From positions 1-25,980 of IMG/VR virus record IMGVR_UViG_3300048033_000646: a DNA stretch of 25,980 nucleotides; one strand, 5' to 3'. Below are positions 6,373-13,314 of the stretch, piece by piece. Source of the DNA: a virus. Each line of letters opens with the position of its first letter. The stretch's first letter is position 1. The position numbers and the translations under genes were made by a program. The notes under the pieces were generated by a model. It was not told the origin of the DNA. It ran no database searches and saw only the letters and a list, made by a program, of their open reading frames with translations.

Positions 6373-6708
6373 ATGACAGAAGAAACTAAAACAATCGACG
6401 CAGCAGCAGTCGAGGGCATGGACGCAAACGGTGACGGACACATTTCAAAAGAAGAAATGAATATGCACTTAGAATTTAAACGTAAAGCACTAGAAGATGC
6501 TGATGCACAACGTGATGCAATGCGCAGCATGACTTGGTTTGCACTATTTGGTATGCTACTATACCCATTTACAATCGTGCTAACTAGCTTCTTAGGTCTA
6601 GACGTAGCAGCTGGCATTGTAGGTGATATTGCTCCTACATACTTTGTTGCAATTTCTGCACTAGTAGCAGCATTCTTTGGTGCTGACGCAGTTAAGAATA
6701 AAAAGTAA
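6373..6708 (+). CDS. EF-hand protein with two membrane helices, holin-like
   Basis: A 111-residue protein. Residues 16-27, DANGDGHISKEE, are a complete canonical 12-residue EF-hand loop (ligand positions D, N, D, S and the final E), predicted to bind Ca2+. A charged helix (NMHLEFKRKALEDADAQRDA) follows, then two hydrophobic segments (MTWFALFGMLLYPFTIVLTS and YFVAISALVAAFFGADAV) and a basic end, NKK. The N-in, two-TM, basic-tail plan is that of class II holins. The start is ATG 6373 behind GAGAGGGG; the TTG at 6355 would destroy that spacing. It sits at the end of the lysis block, before the dnaJ late promoter. The EF-hand loop is plain in the sequence; a calcium-responsive holin is inference. 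Confidence 0.78.
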   Translation: MTEETKTIDAAAVEGMDANGDGHISKEEMNMHLEFKRKALEDADAQRDAMRSMTWFALFGMLLYPFTIVLTSFLGLDVAAGIVGDIAPTYFVAISALVAAFFGADAVKNKK

Positions 6709-6738
6709 TCACTAACATTAAAATGTAATAGTCTGTGC

Positions 6739-6746
6739 GGTAAATA
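6739..6746 (+). promoter_or_regulatory. Late promoter GGTAAATA predicting a leaderless dnaJ mRNA
   Basis: GGTAAATA, then exactly five bases (ACTGT), then ATGG. With the T4 late element at -13 to -6, +1 is the A of the dnaJ start codon. No Shine-Dalgarno is visible upstream of this ATG, which agrees with leaderless translation. The same spacing occurs at 10934. Confidence 0.5.
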
Positions 6747-6751
6747 ACTGT

Positions 6752-7555
6752 ATGGACTATTACTCTATTCTAGGCGTACCTAAAAACGCTTCTTCAGAAC
6801 AGTTAAAGAAAGCATACAAGAAACAAAGTATGCAACACCATCCCGACAGGGGCGGTGACGAAGCACAATTCAAAAAAGTTAACGAAGCATATAGTACACT
6901 AAAAGATCCTGCTAAACGTCAGCAGTATGATAACCCTCAACCACAATATAATTTTAATACAAGTAATATGGGAGGACATCCGTTTGATGACCTGTTTGCG
7001 CAGTTTGGATTTAGACAAAACCAAAGACAGCAACCACGCAATCCGGATATAACTATTGCAGTAGAAATGACTATAAAAGAACTTTTTATAGGTAAAAAAG
7101 TGTTAGCAGTATATAGATTACGAAACGGACAAGAACAACCAGTTGACTTAGATATTCCACCAGGGGTATCTAACGGTGATAAGATAAGATATCCTGGCTT
7201 AGGAGAAAATATAATACCCGGACCAAGAGGAAATTTATTTGTTGTAATTAATATATTACCTAATAAAGAGTTTGACATCCGCGGAAACGATGTGTATACT
7301 ATTAAAAAAGTCAACTGTTTACAGATGATAGTAGGAACACGTATATTAATAACTACACCCGACGATAGAAACATAGAACTAACTATACCACCAGGCACAA
7401 AAAACGGAACAACTTTTAGTATGAATGGTTATGGGATCCCAAATACACGAACAAGACGAAAAGGAAATATGCTTATAAAAATTGAAGCTGAAATACCTAA
7501 AAATTTAAGTACTACACAAATAGATCAAATTAGAGGAATAATAGATGGATCTTAA
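6752..7555 (+). CDS. dnaJ: DnaJ-like co-chaperone (type II J-protein)
   Basis: A 267-residue J-domain protein. The J domain is at 1-60 (DYYSILGVPKNASSEQLKKA) with the essential HPD at 30-32. A short Phe/Gly/Asn/Gln-rich linker (about 62-92) follows, then two beta-rich C-terminal substrate-binding domains (about 94-175 and 176-262) marked by VDLDIPPGVSNGDKIRYPGLG and IELTIPPGTKNGTTF. There is no zinc-finger region, so it is like CbpA or type II DnaJ rather than classical DnaJ. It would stimulate the host Hsp70 (DnaK), possibly for virion assembly. The start is fixed by the J domain beginning at residue 2. It overlaps the deformylase gene by 11 bases. Confidence 0.92.
   Translation: MDYYSILGVPKNASSEQLKKAYKKQSMQHHPDRGGDEAQFKKVNEAYSTLKDPAKRQQYDNPQPQYNFNTSNMGGHPFDDLFAQFGFRQNQRQQPRNPDITIAVEMTIKELFIGKKVLAVYRLRNGQEQPVDLDIPPGVSNGDKIRYPGLGENIIPGPRGNLFVVINILPNKEFDIRGNDVYTIKKVNCLQMIVGTRILITTPDDRNIELTIPPGTKNGTTFSMNGYGIPNTRTRRKGNMLIKIEAEIPKNLSTTQIDQIRGIIDGS
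7272..7300 (+). promoter_or_regulatory. Possible sigma-70 promoter inside dnaJ
   Basis: TTGACA (7272-7277), 17-base spacer, TATACT (7295-7300; one mismatch). It lies within dnaJ, about 245 bases before the deformylase gene, and could give early expression of def and clp. TTTGAC also encodes Phe-Asp, so chance is possible. Confidence 0.3.
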
Positions 7556-8054
7556 ACTTGTAAAATCACCCGATCCTTGGTTAGAAAAACAACTAGATCC
7601 GTTTAGCTTTAATTTTCTAAATGCTAAAGAAGTAGCTAAACAAATGATAGAATTAATGCACAAAGAAGGTGGCATTGGTCTAAGTGCTAACCAAGTAGCA
7701 TTAAATGCACAGATTTTCGTTATGCGGCCTTATCTAGACAATAACAAAGAAGCGTTTGCTATTATTAATCCTGAAATATTACAAGTATCAGATGATCAAG
7801 AAATAATGCCCGAAGGGTGTTTAAGTCATCCAGATTTGTTTTTAACAGTAAAACGACCAAAATTTGTTACAGCAAAATATCTTGACACTGACGCAAAAGA
7901 ATGTATAATAACATTACAAGACATTGATGCAAGATGTTTTTTACACGAATATGATCACTTACACGGCATTGAATTTACTGACAGAGTTAGTAAACTTAAA
8001 CTTGATCGCGCAAAGAAAAAGCAAAATAAAATGAGGAAAAAGCAAAATGGTTGA
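7545..8054 (+). CDS. def: Peptide deformylase
   Basis: Removes the N-formyl group from new polypeptides. The product is 169 residues, a typical PDF length. All three metal-site motifs are present: GIGLSANQ (43-50), EGCLS (90-94, metal ligand C92) and HEYDHLHG (134-141, ligands H134 and H138 with catalytic E135). The C-terminal tail is strongly basic (KKKQNKMRKKQNG), unlike the short phage PDFs that lack the last helix. GAGGA precedes the ATG, which lies inside the end of dnaJ. The gene overlaps clp by 8 bases. Phage PDFs are known in marine phages; placement between a co-chaperone and an unfoldase makes a protein-maturation module here. Confidence 0.95.
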   Translation: MDLKLVKSPDPWLEKQLDPFSFNFLNAKEVAKQMIELMHKEGGIGLSANQVALNAQIFVMRPYLDNNKEAFAIINPEILQVSDDQEIMPEGCLSHPDLFLTVKRPKFVTAKYLDTDAKECIITLQDIDARCFLHEYDHLHGIEFTDRVSKLKLDRAKKKQNKMRKKQNG

Positions 8055-10287
8055 ACCAAGTAAAGAATTACAACTAGTATTTGAAAAAAGTATTAAAGAT
8101 GCTAAAAAGTTACAGCACGAATACGTAACTGTAGAACATCTCCTCTTTTCTATGCTGTGTTCTGAAAATTTTTATAATCTAGTTAAAGGGTTTGGTGCCG
8201 ACGTTGATTATTTAAAAACAAATCTCGAACATTATCTAAAAAATAATTTAGAAGAAATTAAAATTTCTGATCCAAAGTATAAGCCTAAAAAGACACAAGC
8301 AGTAGAGCGTGTACTTAATCGTGCATTTACACAAACACTTTTTGCAGGACGTTCCGAAATAGATTTAAGTGATGTACTACTAAGTATGCTTAGTGAAAAG
8401 AAAAGCCATGCTGTATACTTTTGTGAAAAATCGAATATTAACAAAGACTCGTTTTCGGAGTATGTTAGTTCGGAAATGGACGAACTTATTGAAGACGAAG
8501 AAATGTCAGGTGCTGCACAAAAAGCTCTTAATGCATTTACCACTAATCTTAACATTGAAGCGAAGAGAAATAAAATTGATCCTATCATTGGGCGATCAGA
8601 GGAACTTGAAGGTATTGCACTAGCTTTAGGTCGTCGCAGTAAAAATAATGTAATCTTAGTAGGCGATCCTGGTGTAGGTAAAACAGCAATTGCCGAAGGC
8701 ATGGCCTATAACATTGTTAATAATAATGTACCAGAATTCCTAAAAGAATATGAAGTCTTTATGCTAGACATCGGTGCAATGCTTGCTGGTTCAAAGTACC
8801 GTGGTGATTTTGAAGAACGCTTTAAACTTGTAATGGCAGGTCTTAAGAGTAAAGGCAATACTATTATGTTTATTGACGAAGCACATATGATGAATGGTGC
8901 TGGCGCAGGCGGACAAAGTAATTCAAATGATCTTGCTAACATGCTTAAACCTGCACTTACAAAAGGTAATATTAAAGTAGTAGCATCAACTACATGGGAC
9001 GAATATCGCAAGTACTTTGAAAAGGATCGTGCGCTGATGCGTAGATTCCAACGTGTAACAGTAGACGAGCCTACACCGGAAGTAACACGAGACATCTTAC
9101 GTGGAATTAAGAAATACTACGAAGATTACCACAAAACTGTTATTACTGAAGAAGCAATTGAAAGTGCTGTTAAACTTAGCATTAAATATCAATCAGATAA
9201 AAAGTTGCCAGACAAAGCAATTGATTTAATTGACTTAGCATGTGCTCGTTTTAAAATTACTCAAGAAACAGATAAAATTGTTACAGCAGAAAAAGTTGAG
9301 TTTGAGCTTTCGAAAGTAGTTAAATTGCCTCCAGAACAAATTTCTCAACGCGAAACTGAGAAACTAATAAATCTTGAAAAGAATCTTAAAGGTAATGTGT
9401 TTGGTCAAGACGAAGCAATTGAAGGCATTGTTGACAAAATTCTTGTTAGCCAAGCAGGTCTAAAACCAGACGACAAACCAATTGGGTCATTTGTATTTAT
9501 GGGACCAACTGGAACTGGTAAAACAGAAACTGCAAAACAACTTGCAAGTCAATTAGGTGTAGAACTTGTACGCTTTGATATGAGCGAATATCAAGAAAAA
9601 CATAGTGTTGCTAAACTAATTGGTAGCCCTCCAGGATACGTAGGTCACGAAGAAAACGGCGGCTTACTAATTACAAAATTGCAGGAAAATCCTAACTGTG
9701 TATTATTGCTAGACGAGATTGAAAAGGCTCACCCAGATGTTTCGCAGATCTTGCTACAAGTAATGGACAACGGTAAGCTAACAGGCTCAAATGGTAAAGA
9801 AGCTGATGCACGTAACTGTGTACTAATTCTCACAACTAATCTAGGTGCCCAGTCAGCAGAGAAAAATACAGTTGGATTCGGTGATGACTTTGATAATAAC
9901 GATTACGAAGATGCCGAACTTAAAAAATTCTTTGCTCCAGAGTTTAGAAACAGACTAGATGGTGTAATTACATTTGCTAAACTAGGCAAAGAAGTTATGC
10001 TAAAAATTGTTGGCAAGTTCCTTGTTGAGCTTAAAGACATGGTTAAAGATAAAAATGTAGTAATTAGTGTTACAGACGAAACATTAGATGCACTTGTAGA
10101 CAAAGGATTTGACCCTAAAAATGGTGCTCGTCCATTGCAGCGTGTAATTGATAAAGAAATTAAACGTCCGTTGTCTAGAGAGTTACTGTTTGGTGATCTA
10201 AAAAATGGTGGAACATTAAATATTGACTTTAAAGACGATAAGTTTATTCTAATCTGCAAGTCGGAAGAAATTGTTGAAAACGTTTGA
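8047..10287 (+). CDS. clpA: Two-ring AAA+ Clp unfoldase (ClpA/ClpC-like)
   Basis: A 746-residue Hsp100 protein, about the size of ClpA. It has a Clp_N repeat domain (1-145), then ring D1 with Walker A GDPGVGKT (206-213), Walker B IMFIDEAH and pore loop KYRGDFEER (250-258), then ring D2 with Walker A GPTGTGKT (486-493), Walker B LLLDEIEK (553-560), pore loop GYVGHEE (530-536) and sensor-2 GARPLQR. No long middle (M) domain is seen between the rings, so it is not a ClpB disaggregase. VGF at 609-611 sits where ClpA has IGL and ClpC has VGF, the tripeptide that docks on ClpP. No clpP is in the window, so it may recruit host ClpP. Both ATPase sites look intact. Confidence 0.9.
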   Translation: MVEPSKELQLVFEKSIKDAKKLQHEYVTVEHLLFSMLCSENFYNLVKGFGADVDYLKTNLEHYLKNNLEEIKISDPKYKPKKTQAVERVLNRAFTQTLFAGRSEIDLSDVLLSMLSEKKSHAVYFCEKSNINKDSFSEYVSSEMDELIEDEEMSGAAQKALNAFTTNLNIEAKRNKIDPIIGRSEELEGIALALGRRSKNNVILVGDPGVGKTAIAEGMAYNIVNNNVPEFLKEYEVFMLDIGAMLAGSKYRGDFEERFKLVMAGLKSKGNTIMFIDEAHMMNGAGAGGQSNSNDLANMLKPALTKGNIKVVASTTWDEYRKYFEKDRALMRRFQRVTVDEPTPEVTRDILRGIKKYYEDYHKTVITEEAIESAVKLSIKYQSDKKLPDKAIDLIDLACARFKITQETDKIVTAEKVEFELSKVVKLPPEQISQRETEKLINLEKNLKGNVFGQDEAIEGIVDKILVSQAGLKPDDKPIGSFVFMGPTGTGKTETAKQLASQLGVELVRFDMSEYQEKHSVAKLIGSPPGYVGHEENGGLLITKLQENPNCVLLLDEIEKAHPDVSQILLQVMDNGKLTGSNGKEADARNCVLILTTNLGAQSAEKNTVGFGDDFDNNDYEDAELKKFFAPEFRNRLDGVITFAKLGKEVMLKIVGKFLVELKDMVKDKNVVISVTDETLDALVDKGFDPKNGARPLQRVIDKEIKRPLSRELLFGDLKNGGTLNIDFKDDKFILICKSEEIVENV

Positions 10288-10942
10288 AACTCATAAATTA
10301 TTCTATGGACAATATCTTTATAGACTCGAAATAAGAAATAGTCTTTCGATATTTTTTAGAGAGAAAAATTTACCGTTAGCACGATCTACTTTAGACAGTC
10401 TTCATAGTTTATACGATCAAGGTAGTCCTTTATGTTTTAATAGAGGGCTACGACAAATAAATGTATCAGAAACTGATTTCTTTAATGCTACTAAACTATA
10501 TCGTATTTTTTCCAAAGCAAAAAAATATAAGTTAAGAATTCAATCAAGTATTATGCTTGTATATTCAAATGACTTAACATGGATTAACGAAATTGCAAAA
10601 CAGATTTCTTTAGATAAAGTAATATCGTTATCAAAGCCTAATGATGATTATAAAGAATTACTAAATTCGAATACTATTATTATTGAGAAAGATATAGGTT
10701 ATAACTATAAGGTAACATTTGGAACAGGGTCTGGAGAACCTGCGTTTGGCAAATGGGCTATTGCAAATCCTAATTTAATCAAATTAGGTGCAATTGCATC
10801 TAACGAAATCATTAATAGCGGATTTGTCAATGGTATGTATTTTTATGCAAGAGACGAAAAAACCTTGCAACTTTGTAGTTTAATGACTACAAATATACGC
10901 AGGATCGACAAATTAATAGTTAAACCAAATATAGATAAATAG
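10271..10942 (+). CDS. Hypothetical protein, 223 aa (TTG start)
   Basis: Not recognised. About 223 residues, basic and soluble-looking. The frame opens with two TTG codons (10271 and 10274) inside the end of clp, with GGAAGAA a few bases upstream; there is no nearby in-frame ATG, so a TTG start is likely. Visible features are an N-terminal aromatic/basic helix pattern (FETHKLFYGQYLYRLEIRN), a central stretch resembling alternating strands and helices, and FGTGSGEPAFGKWAIANPNL. There are no membrane segments. The end, NIDK-stop (GATAAATAG), doubles as the late promoter of the next gene. It is co-transcribed with the deformylase and Clp genes, but the function is unknown. Confidence 0.7.
   Translation: MLKTFETHKLFYGQYLYRLEIRNSLSIFFREKNLPLARSTLDSLHSLYDQGSPLCFNRGLRQINVSETDFFNATKLYRIFSKAKKYKLRIQSSIMLVYSNDLTWINEIAKQISLDKVISLSKPNDDYKELLNSNTIIIEKDIGYNYKVTFGTGSGEPAFGKWAIANPNLIKLGAIASNEIINSGFVNGMYFYARDEKTLQLCSLMTTNIRRIDKLIVKPNIDK
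10934..10941 (+). promoter_or_regulatory. Late promoter GATAAATA predicting a leaderless mRNA
   Basis: GATAAATA overlaps the last codons and stop of the 223-aa gene. Exactly five bases (GTTAT) separate it from ATGG of the next gene, so the predicted +1 is the start-codon A, the same geometry as before dnaJ. No good Shine-Dalgarno precedes ATG 10947. Confidence 0.55.
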
Positions 10943-10946
10943 TTAT

Positions 10947-11285
10947 ATGGCACAGAGTGAAACTATTTTATCAGCAACAACACATCCCGGAGACAGTACA
11001 GTTGAGACTGTAACTGGAGAAAAGTTTAAAGGGGACGGTTACTACGGACGTAGTGACGGTTTACATACGGTCCAATATACTTATAATGGACTAACAGGAA
11101 CTATAACTATACAAGGCACTTTAGTAGTCGACCCGGGTGATAGCGATTGGTTTGATGTGCATACATATACGGCTGGCAACGAAACATCAAGTGCTGTTAA
11201 AAGTTTTACCGGTAATTATGTTTGGGTAAGAGCAATAGTCGAATACACTGGCGGCACAATAAATTCAATAGTATTAAATCATTAA
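10947..11285 (+). CDS. Small beta-rich protein, probable virion component, 112 aa
   Basis: A 112-residue protein, almost entirely beta-strand-like: LHTVQYTYNGLTGTITIQGT, then DSDWFDVHTYTAGNE, FTGNYVWVRAIVEYTGGTI and a final VLNH. It has no signal peptide, no membrane helix and no cysteine. The pattern (a sandwich with a WFDV strand and a terminal strand ending in NH) looks like small structural or decoration proteins of marine myoviruses, but I cannot name a family. It has its own late promoter with no leader. Late expression and the beta fold favour a virion role; this is inference. Confidence 0.75.
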   Translation: MAQSETILSATTHPGDSTVETVTGEKFKGDGYYGRSDGLHTVQYTYNGLTGTITIQGTLVVDPGDSDWFDVHTYTAGNETSSAVKSFTGNYVWVRAIVEYTGGTINSIVLNH

Positions 11286-11294
11286 GGTAGTAGA

Positions 11295-11858
11295 ATGGAA
11301 CACTTTGTAAGAATAGTAATGGAAAAACAAGAAGGCGCTCAACTATTAGATGAGAGCATTTTTGCAGAACAAGAAATTTTTGAAACTGAGCAAAACGGAA
11401 CAGTATTTCAAATTCCTCTACAAAGAGAATTATCAGAAGCCGAAGCAGACGAATATGCTGAAAAATTAGCTAATTATATGTTTGAGCAAGGATACGAAGA
11501 TTTTGATATTGAAATTTCAGCAAATGAAGCTGTTGAAGATCAAATAACATACGAAGATGATGATGAGTTTTTTGAAGACTACGGAGTTATGTGGTTTAAC
11601 GAAGATGACGACTTAGACGAAGCAGAGTACCAAGGACGTAAAGTTAAACTAGGCAAACCTATGGCAGGTGATGTTAAAAAGTTTAAAGTATATGTAAAGA
11701 ATCCAAAAGGTAATGTAGTTAAAGTTAACTTTGGACAAAAAGGTGCTAAGATTAAAAAGAACAATCCAGAACGTAGACGCAGTTTCCGTGCAAGACACAA
11801 CTGTGATAATCCCGGTCCAAGACATAAAGCACGTTACTGGTCATGTAGGAAGTGGTAA
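11295..11858 (+). CDS. Acidic protein with basic Cys-containing C-terminal module, 187 aa
   Basis: The first ~110 residues are very acidic (EDDDEFFEDYGVMWFNEDDD). The last ~75 are strongly basic and form a separate module: GDVKKFKVYVKNPKGNVVKV, then RRRSFRARHNCDNPGP and KARYWSCRKW. I recall this C-terminal module as a frequent ending of structural or head-associated proteins in marine phages; its two Cys plus His could bind a metal. The opposite charge of the halves suggests an internal or scaffold-like head protein with a DNA- or capsid-binding end. AAGG precedes ATG 11295. The next gene starts one base after the stop. Function is not established. Confidence 0.75.
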   Translation: MEHFVRIVMEKQEGAQLLDESIFAEQEIFETEQNGTVFQIPLQRELSEAEADEYAEKLANYMFEQGYEDFDIEISANEAVEDQITYEDDDEFFEDYGVMWFNEDDDLDEAEYQGRKVKLGKPMAGDVKKFKVYVKNPKGNVVKVNFGQKGAKIKKNNPERRRSFRARHNCDNPGPRHKARYWSCRKW

Positions 11859-11859
11859 T

Positions 11860-12195
11860 ATGAGAATAGATGAATTTTCCCAACAACCTGAAAATAAATT
11901 TGATTATGACATAGTAGATGATGTTTGTGTTTTCATGCGTAACGATCCATTATTTTATCGTAAATCATTTTTTCCGGCTGTATCTAACATGGCCGATCTG
12001 CAACGCAATGGCTCTAAAATTGATAAACAAAGTTGCTTAGGAGGAATGATAGAAACAGCAATAGGTGCATACTGTAAAAAATATGATATTGCCGAAGTTC
12101 CTGACGAAGTGTTTACAATAGAAGATAGAGCTAATATTATTGATAAAATATTTTCCGAGGAAATGGAACAAATTAAAGCAGGTGAATACAAATGA
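11860..12195 (+). CDS. Conserved-looking hypothetical late protein, 111 aa
   Basis: A 111-residue protein beginning MRIDEFSQQ. It contains CVFMRNDPLFYRKSFFPAVS and CLGGMIETAIGAYCKKYDIA, then a helical end (FTIEDRANIIDKIFSEEMEQ). It looks helical and soluble. The start is ATG 11860, preceded by AGGAAG; an in-frame TTG at 11731 would run back over the previous gene's basic module and is rejected. The short M-R-I-x-E-F opening resembles those of neighbouring genes (see the N-terminus finding). It overlaps the next start by four bases (ATGA). No function can be assigned. Confidence 0.75.
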   Translation: MRIDEFSQQPENKFDYDIVDDVCVFMRNDPLFYRKSFFPAVSNMADLQRNGSKIDKQSCLGGMIETAIGAYCKKYDIAEVPDEVFTIEDRANIIDKIFSEEMEQIKAGEYK

Positions 12196-13097
12196 GACTG
12201 CGTCAGTTATTTGAATCACCCCGTACTGCGGTAATGGCATTTGGAAGAATGAATCCCCCTACTATAGGACATGCTAAATTAGTTGATGTAGTAAAAAGTC
12301 AAGGTGGCGATCCGTATATATTTTTAAGTCAAACGCAAAAGCCTAAAACAGATCCACTATCTTTTCAAGACAAGTTACGTTATGCAAAATTCTTTTTTCC
12401 AGAAGTTACAATAGGTAATCCTGAAGTAAAAACTGTTATTCAGGCATTGCAAAAAATAAATTCATTAGGGTACGAAAATCTAATTTATGTTGCAGGCTCA
12501 GATAGAACACAATCATTTGAAGAATTAATTAACAAATATAATGGTAAAGATTACAACTTCAAGTCAATTAAAGTGGTTAGCGCAGGCCAACGTGATGCGG
12601 ATGCTGAGGGTGCGGAAGGCATGAGCGCAAGTAAACTAAAGAAACTTGCTGCTGAAGGAAAACTTGAAGACTGGACAGACGAAACAGGTAAAAAACAACC
12701 AGGGTTTAGAAGCGGTGTTCCTAAACCAGAATTAGCAGATGAAATGTTTGCAGCAGTTAGACAAGGTATGGGCATTAGAGATGAAGAGCCTGTAGCAGCA
12801 GAAGCATTTAGTCCAGTACAGTGGTTAAAAAATACTTTTAGTAGTGACCCACAATTTAAAGCATGGCAAAGAATGTATTCACAAGACCCTGACAGAGCTG
12901 CTAGAACCTTTAGAACAAAGCACAAAGAATTTTTAACAGCACTGCAAAAAGCAGGACAAACAGAAGATGCTCCGCCAGGCAGAGAAAAACAAGTTAAAAA
13001 ATTAAAAGGTAAGTTTGATGACCCGGGAGCTCCATATGCTATAGCATGGGCACAGCATAACAAACACGGTAAACCAAAAAGGTCTAGCCGTGGATGA
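12192..13097 (+). CDS. Nucleotidyltransferase-fold protein with virion-type C-terminal module
   Basis: A 301-residue protein. Residues 12-150 form a cytidylyltransferase/NMN-adenylyltransferase-like Rossmann domain: VMAFGRMNPPTIGHAKL (14-30) holds the HxGH-type motif as TIGH, followed by GSDR (102-105) and MSASKL (144-149), equivalent to the family's second nucleotide motif. The extension (about 165-301) has GFRSGVPKPELADEMFAAVR, a helical linker and a basic end, APYAIAWAQHNKHGKPKRSS, a module I recall from other marine phage proteins. The first His of HxGH is Thr here, so catalysis may differ or be lost. The N-terminus MRLRQLFES resembles a cleavable head-targeting peptide. The substrate is unknown. 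Confidence 0.75.
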   Translation: MRLRQLFESPRTAVMAFGRMNPPTIGHAKLVDVVKSQGGDPYIFLSQTQKPKTDPLSFQDKLRYAKFFFPEVTIGNPEVKTVIQALQKINSLGYENLIYVAGSDRTQSFEELINKYNGKDYNFKSIKVVSAGQRDADAEGAEGMSASKLKKLAAEGKLEDWTDETGKKQPGFRSGVPKPELADEMFAAVRQGMGIRDEEPVAAEAFSPVQWLKNTFSSDPQFKAWQRMYSQDPDRAARTFRTKHKEFLTALQKAGQTEDAPPGREKQVKKLKGKFDDPGAPYAIAWAQHNKHGKPKRSSRG

Positions 13098-13314
13098 ACT
13101 TGAGTATATCAAAAAACTAGCAGGTGTTAACGAATTTAAAGGATACACAGAGTATACTTTAGAAAATATCAGTGATGCAGCCGCATCTAATCGTAAAAAA
13201 GAACGCGAACAGAATATTAAACCAGGTGACAAAGAATGGTTCGAACTTTGGTTTGGACTTCCTAAAATGACAGGCGAAAATATGCCTCGAGGCTTTAGGG
13301 GACGTAAGAAATGA
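13090..13314 (+). CDS. Small basic protein, 74 aa (GTG start)
   Basis: A 74-residue protein starting at GTG 13090 inside the end of the preceding gene (8-base overlap), with AAAGG about 8 bases upstream. The N-terminus DELEYIKKLAGV is helical, a middle stretch SNRKKEREQNIKPGDKEWFE is charged, and the end PRGFRGRKK is Arg/Lys-rich. There is no membrane segment. Its stop overlaps the next ATG. It looks like a small late DNA-binding or internal head protein, but that rests only on its charge and neighbourhood. The start codon is inferred because no in-frame ATG lies near. Confidence 0.65.
   Translation: MDELEYIKKLAGVNEFKGYTEYTLENISDAAASNRKKEREQNIKPGDKEWFELWFGLPKMTGENMPRGFRGRKK

Noticed and set aside
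8232-8702. 156-aa and similar minus-strand frames opposite clp and gene 43
   Set aside because: They lie entirely opposite strongly conserved coding regions and have Ser-rich antisense composition.
11731-11859. Extension of the 111-aa gene back to TTG 11731
   Set aside because: It would run over the conserved-looking basic module of the previous gene; ATG 11860 follows that gene's stop directly and has an AGGAAG site.
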